A DNA stretch of 5,977 nt, taken from positions 1 to 5,977 of the forward strand of contig CAJXTM010000279.1 in the NCBI GenBank assembly GCA_913061385.1. The letters are read 5' to 3'. Shown here in pieces: positions 1 through 5,931 of this stretch. The first letter of the stretch is position 1, and every line of letters starts with the position of its first letter. The notes under the pieces were generated by a model. It was not told where the DNA came from and ran no database searches. It saw only the letters and a list, made by a program, of their open reading frames with translations. The stretch comes from an uncultured Rhodopirellula sp. GTDB taxonomy: Bacteria > Planctomycetota > Planctomycetia > Pirellulales > Pirellulaceae. The translations under genes were made by a program, and so were the position numbers.

Positions 1-48
1 CGAGATCAGCCTCGGTCTCGTGGGCTCGGAGATGTGTATAAGAGACAG
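1..48 (+). other. Illumina Nextera i7-side adapter (non-biological)
   Basis: Bases 1-6 are the end of the P7 primer (CGAGAT). Bases 7-14 (CAGCCTCG) match the reverse complement of Nextera i7 index N710. Bases 15-29 are the Nextera Read 2 linker, and bases 30-48 are the 19-base Tn5 mosaic end AGATGTGTATAAGAGACAG. This is library construction sequence, not genome. Any reading frame that starts here, such as one at base 20 encoding M-G-S-E-M-C-I-R-D-R, has an artificial N-terminus. Genomic sequence begins at 49. Confidence 0.98.
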
Positions 49-479
49 GTTGCAACATGAAGTGGCATTGTGTTCAGACATCAGCATTTTGCTGTGGAAG
101 TCTGGGACCATGAATACTGTGGGCCGAGACTCGATTGAAGATACTGGTGTGCTAGATATGTCCAACCCACCGGCAGATTCAGTCGGGGCCAGAGTTCACC
201 GAGAATTCATTGGCTAGTGTTCGTTGGTCAGTTTGTTACGTACGGTTCTTAGGCGTCTGGTAGGCTTTTGTTTTCAATCGTAGGTATACTGCTGAGACGC
301 GTTGGTGATGATTACGGCGTTTCATGTTATGTGGTGTTACGTCGTGTGGTGCTGACTGCGTTCCCTAATCCTATGCCCATAAAGGTCATTAGGTTGAAAG
401 GCTTTTGTATTTGTTCCCATATCGATGTTCAGTCCCTGCACTGAGCGAATTACTCAACCCAATGTCGAATGGTTTTTTT
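49..479. other. Upstream region without a supportable gene
   Basis: About 430 bases precede the sulfatase. On the plus strand a frame stays open from the adapter to a TAG at 215-217. It could be the last ~55 codons of a gene entering from the left (ending V-H-R-E-F-I-G), but I recognise no family. On the minus strand a frame is also open from about 197 down into the adapter, so coding sense is undecided. Bases 285-290 (TATACT) resemble a -10 box but lack a good -35. A 6-base inverted repeat, CCTAAT (364-369) and ATTAGG (388-393), has an 18-base loop and no T-run. A GAAAGG at 396-401 lies only 3 bases before a TTG at 405, too close for a normal ribosome binding site. Confidence 0.5.
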
Positions 480-2021
480 ATGCGTTTTTTTATTGTCGCC
501 TTGGTCCTGCTTGTCGTTTCCGATGTTACGAGTGCTGCTGACTCACGTCCCAACATTGTGCTGATCATGGCTGATGATTTGGGGTTTTCGGATCTCGGTT
601 GTTATGGCTCTGAGATTGAGACACCGAACCTCGATCAGCTCGCGAGTCGGGGGTTACGTTTCAACCAGTTTTACAATACGGCGAAATGTCATTCATCACG
701 GATTTGTTTGCTGACTGGGTTGTACATGTACCAAGCGGGAAATCAGCAGATGGATCGGGGAGTTACATTGGCCGAGGCGCTCAAGCCTTCGGGTTACCAT
801 ACGATGATGGTTGGAAAGTGGCATCTTGATGGGCAGCCTACTGAACGCGGATTTGATCGATATTTCGGGCATCTGAGCGGCGCAACAAATTTCTTTACGG
901 GTGATGACACGTTTCGCTTGAATGGAGAGCCTTTTGATGTGCCTGAGACAGGCTTTTATACCACCGACGCAAAGACCGATTATGCCTTGAAGTTTTTGGA
1001 TGAGGCCAAGGCAGAGGAGAAACCTTTCCTGCTCTATCTTGCCTACAACGCCCCGCATTACCCACTGCATGTCAAAGAAACAGATTTTCGAAAGTATGAA
1101 GGTCGTTATGATGCTGGTTGGGACAGAATCAGAAAGCAGCGTTATCAAAAACAGCAGCAGCTTGGCATTCTGCCCAAGGAAATCAAACTTTCCCCAAGGC
1201 CAGAAGAGGTATCTGCATGGGCGGATTTGTCGGATGAACAACGCCACTGGGAATCGGAGCGGATGTCTGCGTATGCCGGCATGGTTGATTGTTTGGATCA
1301 GAACATTGGGCGGCTGTTGAAACGGCTAAACGAGTCAGGCCTCTCTGAAAACACGATTGTGATGTTTTGCAGTGATAACGGAGCCTGTCCTTTTGAACGC
1401 ACACGTGGAAAAGAGTTCCGTCCGTGGGATCCGAGGTCTTATTGGACTTACGACGTTGGCTGGGCGCACGTTGGAAACACTCCGTTCCGTTGGTATAAGC
1501 AAAATCAACATGAAGGTGGGATCTCATCGCCCATGATCGTGTCTTGGCCGGGGTTGAAAACGAAACCGGGGAGCGTGACAGATCAGCCTGCACACTTGAT
1601 TGATTTCATGGCGACCTGTGTCGATCTTGCTGATGCTGAATATCCGAGCTCCTATGGAGGCCGGGACATAACGCCGGTGCAGGGGCGATCGCTGAAGCCT
1701 GTTTTTGCTGGGGGCGTTCGTGAGCCCCACCCCTGGCTGTACTTTCAATTCTCAAACAACCGCGCTGTTCGCACGGGGGATTTGAAGGCTGTCTCGGTCA
1801 AAGGCCGTCCATGGGAACTGTACGATCTCGCGGTCGACCGCGCTGAACTCAATGATCTAGCAAAGAATCGTCCCGTTGATCTGAAAGAGATGCAGAACTT
1901 ATGGCATCAGATAGCAGAAACTACGGAGCAGGCTCCCGTCAATTTGCGCCGACCAGTGGGCGATGCGAAGAATAAGAAAAGCAAAGCCAAGAAGAAAAAC
2001 GGAAATGCCAAAACGAACTGA
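480..2021 (+). CDS. Secreted S1-family sulfatase with variant CHSSR active-site motif
   Basis: A type I sulfatase (alkaline-phosphatase superfamily) that hydrolyses sulfate esters, probably of sulfated polysaccharides, outside the cytoplasm. From ATG 480 it is 513 residues. Residues 1-19 form a signal peptide (M-R, then a hydrophobic run, ending T-S-A). Visible active-site elements are D32-D33 in MADDLGFSDLG, C70-H-S-S-R74, K113-W-H115, H193 in YNAPHYP, D299-N300 in CSDNG, and K340 five residues before E345-G-G. These fit the metal- and sulfate-binding set of arylsulfatases. The usual C-x-P-S-R is C-H-S-S-R here, so conversion of C70 to formylglycine is uncertain. The last 17 residues are rich in Lys and Asn. 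Start choice: a TTG at 405 and ATG 462 are in frame, but only 462 or 480 place the hydrophobic segment at the N-terminus; none has a clear Shine-Dalgarno. No sulfatase-maturing enzyme lies in the window. The substrate cannot be read from sequence. Confidence 0.93.
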   Translation: MRFFIVALVLLVVSDVTSAADSRPNIVLIMADDLGFSDLGCYGSEIETPNLDQLASRGLRFNQFYNTAKCHSSRICLLTGLYMYQAGNQQMDRGVTLAEALKPSGYHTMMVGKWHLDGQPTERGFDRYFGHLSGATNFFTGDDTFRLNGEPFDVPETGFYTTDAKTDYALKFLDEAKAEEKPFLLYLAYNAPHYPLHVKETDFRKYEGRYDAGWDRIRKQRYQKQQQLGILPKEIKLSPRPEEVSAWADLSDEQRHWESERMSAYAGMVDCLDQNIGRLLKRLNESGLSENTIVMFCSDNGACPFERTRGKEFRPWDPRSYWTYDVGWAHVGNTPFRWYKQNQHEGGISSPMIVSWPGLKTKPGSVTDQPAHLIDFMATCVDLADAEYPSSYGGRDITPVQGRSLKPVFAGGVREPHPWLYFQFSNNRAVRTGDLKAVSVKGRPWELYDLAVDRAELNDLAKNRPVDLKEMQNLWHQIAETTEQAPVNLRRPVGDAKNKKSKAKKKNGNAKTN

Positions 2022-2045
2022 TTCGAGTGCAGTCTAGAATACTTC

Positions 2046-2072
2046 GGAACGAGTTCAGAGATCATTCGTTCC
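2046..2072 (+). terminator. Possible stem-loop downstream of sulfatase
   Basis: A perfect 7-base inverted repeat, GGAACGA (2046-2052) and TCGTTCC (2066-2072), can extend by a G-T and a T-A pair inward. It sits 24 bases after the sulfatase stop. The position suits a transcript 3' end, but no T-run follows, so it is not a classical intrinsic terminator. It could equally be an RNA-stabilising hairpin or chance. Confidence 0.3.
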
Positions 2073-2282
2073 ATGCGTAACGGAATCCATCAGCGACTGC
2101 CAAGTGGCCGGATCCAACAGCCGCTGCCAGTTTGCGGGGTGAACAACGCAGTATCCACATCCGGTGTATGGGTTCCGCTGTAAAAGCTGCCATGATTGTC
2201 CTTGCCACGATGGGCATCAGGCATCATGTTGTTGCTCGCGGAGCATGGTGAATGGGTGTTCCGCTTGTCAGGCGGTGCTCAA

Positions 2283-2289
2283 GGTGGAG
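2283..2289 (+). promoter_or_regulatory. Ribosome binding site deciding the antiporter start
   Basis: GGTGGAG lies upstream of ATG 2301, with 11 bases between its final G and the ATG. The spacing is slightly long, but together with family N-terminal alignment it favours 2301 over the in-frame TTG at 2196 or ATG at 2226. Confidence 0.45.
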
Positions 2290-2300
2290 ATTTTGGCTGC

Positions 2301-3548
2301 ATGTTATCAATTGAAACACTGGTGTTGATCGGTGGAATCCTGTTGTTTGCCGGTGTAGTTGCCAGCAAGCTTTCTGATTGGGTTGGGATCCCCACCCTGC
2401 TGGTGTTTCTCGTCATCGGGATGCTTGCGGGCGACGAGGGAATTGGACGCATCTCATTTGATTCTCCTCAGGTCGCCCAGGCGACGGGCACGGTCGCATT
2501 GTTGATCATTCTGTTTGCTGGGGGCCTTGATACCCAGTGGTCGTCTGTACGAAGTGTTTTGGCACCCGGCCTCATGTTGTCAACGCTGGGTGTTCTGATC
2601 ACAACTTTTTCCATGGGGTTGTTCGCGTGGTTCATGTTGGGAACTTATTCAACGTTTGATATCGGCGAAGATGGGCTCAGCTGGACAGAGGCGTTACTGC
2701 TAGCGGCGATAGTTTCGTCTACGGATGCCGCCGCTGTCTTTTCCGTTTTTCGTACTAGCGCTGTCAAACCATCCGCCCGAATACGCCACCTGCTGGAATT
2801 TGAATCAGGCAGTAATGATCCGGTGGCAGTGTTGATGACGATGGCCATCCTCGGAGTGATGGTATCAAACAATGCGTCGATTGCTGGCGTTGGGGTCAAC
2901 CTGATTACTGAGTTGATTGCCGGTGCGATTACCGGTTTTGCGATGGGATGGTGCGGAACTTGGGTGGTGAATCGGTTGCGATTATCGGCTTCGGGTTTGC
3001 ATCCTATTCTTGTGCTGTCGATTGGATTGATGACATTTGGTTTTGCAAACTTGGTGGGGGGAAATGGGTTTCTCGCGATTTATGTTTGTGGTGTTACGCT
3101 GGGCAATCGCATTGTGCGTCATCATGATAGTGTTCTGCGTTTCCATGATGCACTTAGTTGGCTCGCGCAATTGGCTATGTTCATTGTGTTGGGATTATTG
3201 GTCGTCCCTTCTCGCCTGGTGTCCGTTGCGGGCGTAGCGGTGGCGATGGCACTGTTCCTGATGCTGGTCGCCCGGCCATTGAGCGTCATGGCCTGCTTGT
3301 TGCCATTTCGGATACCACGAAAAGAAGTTGCTTATGTCTCGTGGGTAGGGCTGCGCGGGTCGGTTCCGATCGTGCTTGCGACGTTTCCGATGTCGTACGG
3401 AATACCCGGTGCCGAAGAAGTGTTTGATGTCATCTTCTTCATCGTGTTGACCTCTGTGCTGATCCAAGGTCTTACGCTTGTACCATGTGCCCGATGGCTG
3501 GGTGTCGCCGAAGCAGAGGGTGTCGCCGAAGAAAAGGGTGGCACCTGA
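2301..3548 (+). CDS. CPA1-type cation (K+/Na+):proton antiporter, NhaP2/CvrA-like membrane domain
   Basis: An inner-membrane antiporter that exchanges K+ or Na+ for protons, contributing to pH and ion homeostasis. From ATG 2301 it has 415 residues, nearly all hydrophobic helices. The N-terminus (S-K-L-S-D-W-V-G-I-P, then V-I-G-M-L-A-G) aligns with the start of E. coli NhaP2 (CvrA) as I recall it. Family motifs are S140-T-D142-A-A-A-V-F-S, E168-S-G-S-N172-D173-P with the ion-binding Asn-Asp pair, the A-R-P-L-S-V helix at 324-329, and W-V-G-L-R352-G-S-V-P. A longer TTG start at 2196 would add 35 residues with no family match. NhaP2 is about 578 residues with a C-terminal cytosolic TrkA-C-like regulatory part; here the protein stops just after the last helix with a short Glu-rich tail built from an 18-base tandem duplication. 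Ion preference cannot be decided from sequence. The gene faces the minus-strand molybdoenzyme tail to tail. Confidence 0.92.
   Translation: MLSIETLVLIGGILLFAGVVASKLSDWVGIPTLLVFLVIGMLAGDEGIGRISFDSPQVAQATGTVALLIILFAGGLDTQWSSVRSVLAPGLMLSTLGVLITTFSMGLFAWFMLGTYSTFDIGEDGLSWTEALLLAAIVSSTDAAAVFSVFRTSAVKPSARIRHLLEFESGSNDPVAVLMTMAILGVMVSNNASIAGVGVNLITELIAGAITGFAMGWCGTWVVNRLRLSASGLHPILVLSIGLMTFGFANLVGGNGFLAIYVCGVTLGNRIVRHHDSVLRFHDALSWLAQLAMFIVLGLLVVPSRLVSVAGVAVAMALFLMLVARPLSVMACLLPFRIPRKEVAYVSWVGLRGSVPIVLATFPMSYGIPGAEEVFDVIFFIVLTSVLIQGLTLVPCARWLGVAEAEGVAEEKGGT
3500..3535 (+). repeat. 18-base tandem duplication at the antiporter 3' end
   Basis: Two adjacent 18-base units, 3500-3517 and 3518-3535, differ at 2 positions and are followed by a further GGGTG. 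They encode in-frame G-V-A-E-A-E and G-V-A-E-E-K near the C-terminus of the antiporter, in the cytosolic tail after the last membrane helix. The length is a multiple of three, so the frame is kept. Confidence 0.85.
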
Positions 3549-3645
3549 GAGCCAGCGTCATGCAAGGCGTGCCGGGTGGGTCACACGAGACCGAGATGCC
3601 GGACATCTTGCGTGCATGGCTGCTTGATTTCCAGTCCCGATTTTG

Positions 3646-4803
3646 TCAGTTAACTTGCACGGGCAGTTTGTACCAAGAGTTTTGCAGATAGCCCTTGGCG
3701 TTCCAGGGGACTCGATAGGGCATGAAGCCTCCTGAACTGTCGAGTGCTCGTACCATCAGCCGTTTCGTGGTTGCGGTTATATTGACTTTGGCATTCCAAA
3801 GTTGCCAACAGAATTCGCTGTCCTTGCCTACCGTGGTTGCCTCTGTCCAGCGTTTTCCCTGATCTGCGGATACGAGAACTTTTTGGACGGTTGTTCCTGG
3901 CCGACCTGTGGGTAGGACATAACCGGTCAAATCAATTTCCCCGGCTGCAAGTTTCGTTTCCGGTTGTGGAGTGCAAATAGCAGCGTTGATGGGGTAGCGA
4001 TAGATTGGACCTGATTCTGCCCAGTCAATTGGGTCAGTTTTCCTCACGATTTTATAGGCTGTCGCCACGTAGTGATTGGGAGAAGGACGATCACTGACCA
4101 CGATTCGTCCGAGCCATTTCACGCTTCGCGCACCAATGTATCCAGGTACGAGTGTCCGAAGCGGATAACCGTGGTCGGGTGTCAGTGGAGCGTCGTTCAT
4201 TCCGTTTGCAAGCAGTGGCGCGCCTGCGCCTGATCCAATCATTGCTTTTGCAATTGGGATCGATCCACCGAACGGGATGATCCCACCTCCCTTTTCGATT
4301 TCGTCCAATCCTTCAAACCAAACATGCTTTGCGTCGGGTGTGACTTCGGCTTGTTTCAGCACATCTGCAAGTGCAATACCCTGCCATGTTGCATTTCCAA
4401 TTGCTCCCGACTGCCATTGGACGCCGCCAACTTTGCCTTCCTTGTTGTATTCGGATCTGCGGTTTCCAGCGCAGGTGAGCGTTGCGGTGGTGGAATGAGG
4501 TTTGAATCGTCCCAGGCTTTTGAGTGATAACGAGGAGGGGCGGTTCACCATCCCTTCGACTTTTAGCTGAAATTCGTCAGGATCGATGACAGGATTGGGG
4601 GCATGGCTGCGGACATAAAAATGTTTGGTGGGTGTGATCCAAGACTTTACCAAATCACCAAGCTTTGGCTCGGCATTGTTGGGATCTGTCGAGTGATACA
4701 CCAACTGCTTTGGCTCTGCCGCAACTGCTCTCGATGAGGTGAGCGTGCCTCCCGCGATCATGATACCACCGCTGGCTAAAAGCATTTCTCTGCGTGTAAT
4801 CAT
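3646..4803 (-). CDS. Tat-exported sulfite-oxidase-family molybdopterin oxidoreductase
   Basis: Likely a periplasmic molybdenum enzyme oxidising sulfite to sulfate, or a related substrate. From ATG at 4803 it has 385 residues. A twin-arginine signal (T-R-R-E-M-L-L, then a hydrophobic stretch) occupies residues 3-29, consistent with cofactor loading before export. The molybdopterin domain follows. R65 lies in H-F-Y-V-R-S-H. The molybdenum-ligating Cys is C111 in L-T-C-A-G-N-R-R-S-E, matching the sulfite oxidase signature. D210-H-G-Y-P-L-R and G-A-R226-S-V-K-W-L are also family hallmarks. The C-terminal ~100 residues form the dimerisation domain, ending in G-Y-L-Q-N-S-W-Y. No cytochrome b5 haem domain is present, as in plant sulfite oxidase and bacterial SorA-type enzymes. 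No SorB-like cytochrome subunit is nearby, so the electron acceptor is unknown. An in-frame TTG at 4824 would add 7 residues, but ATG 4803 has a ribosome binding site and starts directly before the Tat motif. Sulfite specificity is inferred. Confidence 0.93.
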   Translation of the reverse strand: MITRREMLLASGGIMIAGGTLTSSRAVAAEPKQLVYHSTDPNNAEPKLGDLVKSWITPTKHFYVRSHAPNPVIDPDEFQLKVEGMVNRPSSLSLKSLGRFKPHSTTATLTCAGNRRSEYNKEGKVGGVQWQSGAIGNATWQGIALADVLKQAEVTPDAKHVWFEGLDEIEKGGGIIPFGGSIPIAKAMIGSGAGAPLLANGMNDAPLTPDHGYPLRTLVPGYIGARSVKWLGRIVVSDRPSPNHYVATAYKIVRKTDPIDWAESGPIYRYPINAAICTPQPETKLAAGEIDLTGYVLPTGRPGTTVQKVLVSADQGKRWTEATTVGKDSEFCWQLWNAKVNITATTKRLMVRALDSSGGFMPYRVPWNAKGYLQNSWYKLPVQVN

Positions 4804-4812
4804 CTGGGTGTA

Positions 4813-4816
4813 TCCT
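4813..4816 (-). promoter_or_regulatory. Ribosome binding site deciding the molybdoenzyme start
   Basis: AGGA on the minus strand lies 9 bases before ATG 4803. This supports starting at M-I-T-R-R rather than the TTG at 4824. Confidence 0.55.
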
Positions 4817-4899
4817 GGTGTCAAAGCTTGCGGTGATGGTGTGTGGCGTTGGTTGGCTGAATGGATGCTAAATAGACCACCCGCGGAGTCCGTCCTAAG

Positions 4900-4929
4900 A
4901 TTATAGATCGGATGACAGGCAGGTGTTGT
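4900..4929 (-). promoter_or_regulatory. Candidate promoter for the molybdoenzyme gene
   Basis: On the minus strand a perfect TATAAT (-10) occupies 4905-4900. Eighteen bases upstream is ACAACA at 4929-4924, which matches TTGACA at only 3 of 6 positions. Transcription would begin near 4893, giving a leader of about 90 bases. The strong -10, its position in the gap and its orientation support it; the weak -35 and the A+T-rich setting lower confidence. Confidence 0.35.
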
Positions 4930-5024
4930 TAGGCTTATTTAGTATTTGGCTGCGTGATGGAAAACGATGCGACTGCGGCACTATCTGCTTCTGCTCGCCA
5001 GAGAAAAGCGGATTGAGTGGCAGG

Positions 5025-5931
5025 CTAGTTCTTGTGTAACTCGTGCATCATGTCCAAAAGTGTCTCGGTAATGAGCTTGGATGCGTTTAATTGCACGCGA
5101 TTGGTACCCATCCAAGTTTCATAGCCACCCAGTTTGTGCTGTCGGGGTGTTGGTAAATATCCGCGTGAATCGTTGGCTAGTTCGATGGTAAAGGTATCGG
5201 CAAAAGGTGATTTTTCCTTGATTTCCAATCCAATTTCAGCGAACGTTTCAAAAGGGATTGCAGCGATCGCAAGATTGCCAATTCGCAGAACTTGCAGTGG
5301 AATCGAGATTTCATCGGGACCGTCTTGGAGTTTCTGCACTCGCGCTGCGTAGGTTCGCTCGTAGCGATGGAATTTTTCCGCATCTTCCGGTTTAGCCATC
5401 ACTTCGCCGAACCATGCCTTGATCTTCGCGTCAGGCTTACGCATGGTGAGTTTCAGTTCGCGTGTGATGGAATCAATCTTTACGCTCTTGCTGAAGTGTA
5501 AGTCAGCATGTGCTTCACTCACGCGGTCGGCAACTTTGTTGGCAACTTCGGTCATTTTTTCGTAACGGTCATAACGACGGGCATTGCCATCGCGAAAGTT
5601 GACGTTGTTGATGTCTCCGCTGGTGCCATTGCTCATCATGCCGATAAATTTCGGATTAGCAGATCCAGCGTTAAGCAATTTGCTGATCTGCTTGGAAAAG
5701 ACGCCAAAGTAATCAGCAGAGACGTCACCTTTGTTAACACCACCCACATAGTGAAGCGAGTAATTTGCCAGCAGGGCGAGTGGTTTTCCACTCACTGTTT
5801 GAACAGACAAAAAAGATACTTCTGGATCGATTGGCCCAGCGGGTTTCATCAGTGCAGTATTCGCGCGGGGCGGATTCATTCGCACGGTGTCGACCCCACC
5901 AAAAGGGTTGCGAGCTAGCTCAGGTTTGCTG
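5025..5931 (-). CDS. Neutral/alkaline ceramidase-like protein, 5' end missing (partial)
   Basis: The C-terminal 301 residues of a protein related to neutral/alkaline non-lysosomal ceramidases, zinc amidases that release fatty acid from ceramide, usually outside the cytoplasm. In fragment numbering the visible landmarks are N-Y-S-L-H60-Y-V-G-G, then G-D-V-S-A-D-Y-F-G (the region of the second zinc His), N101-G-T-S-G-D-I-N-N109 (equivalent of the catalytic loop), I-P-F-E228-T-F (zinc-Glu region), and N-D-S-R-G-Y258-L-P-T, then G-G-Y-E-T near the end. The catalytic Ser expected after G-D-x appears to be Asn, so amidase activity is doubtful. The N-terminus, including the first zinc-His motif and any signal peptide, lies beyond the contig. 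The first six residues of the apparent protein, M-C-I-R-D-S, are adapter-derived and must be removed. The stop is TAG at 5027-5025. The gap to the next gene on the same strand is 221 bases, so co-transcription is not evident. Confidence 0.82.

Larger units (their letters stand above)
2022..2300. other. Intergenic gap between sulfatase and antiporter
   Basis: If the antiporter starts at 2301, this gap is 279 bases. Apart from the stem-loop at 2046-2072 it holds no clear promoter. A minus-strand frame is open between stops at 2217-2219 and 2055-2057 (53 codons, Trp/Gln-rich, containing L-L-D-P-A-T-W-Q), but it has no upstream ATG, GTG or TTG start and I recognise no family. A second minus-strand frame with an M-M-P-D-A-H-R start overlaps it. 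Neither is annotated as a gene. Confidence 0.45.
4804..5024. other. Intergenic gap between ceramidase-like gene and molybdoenzyme gene
   Basis: The 221 bases lie between two minus-strand genes. The gap holds the candidate promoter at 4900-4929 and the ribosome binding site at 4813-4816. I see no strong hairpin that would terminate the ceramidase-like transcript, so read-through is possible. Confidence 0.4.

Noticed and set aside
30..48. 19-base Tn5-like end with an inverted copy at 5932-5950, suggesting a transposon spanning the window
   Set aside because: Both are hyperactive mosaic ends in adapter context with index and primer sequence outside them. They are library artefacts and there is no transposase gene inside.
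20..217. Plus-strand 65-codon frame starting M-G-S-E-M-C-I-R-D-R
   Set aside because: The start and first ten codons lie in the Nextera adapter. The genomic remainder could be a gene's 3' end, but it has no recognisable family and competes with an open minus-strand frame.
405..479. TTG-405 start for the sulfatase giving a 538-residue protein
   Set aside because: It would place 25 residues ahead of an otherwise standard signal peptide, and its purine-rich site is only 3 bases from the TTG. ATG 480 or 462 is more likely.
2196..2300. TTG-2196 start for the antiporter
   Set aside because: The 35 extra residues have no membrane character matching the family, whereas ATG 2301 matches the family N-terminus and has a ribosome binding site.
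3037..3237. Hydrophobic 66-codon plus-strand frame overlapping the antiporter
   Set aside because: It is a shifted reading of membrane-helix codons in the antiporter gene, with no independent support.
3549..3645. Bidirectional terminator between the converging genes, from CATGCAAG near 3560 and the CTTGCGTGCATG near 3607-3618
   Set aside because: The arms pair only with a 4-base bulge across a long loop and there is no T-run, so it is too weak to annotate.
5508..5918. 136-codon plus-strand frame opposite the ceramidase-like gene
   Set aside because: It is antisense to a clearly conserved coding sequence and has no recognisable domain.
49..5931. CRISPR array, tRNA, rRNA, riboswitch or phage gene
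   Set aside because: No spaced direct repeats, no tRNA-like cloverleaf and no rRNA or phage-like sequence was seen on either strand by eye.
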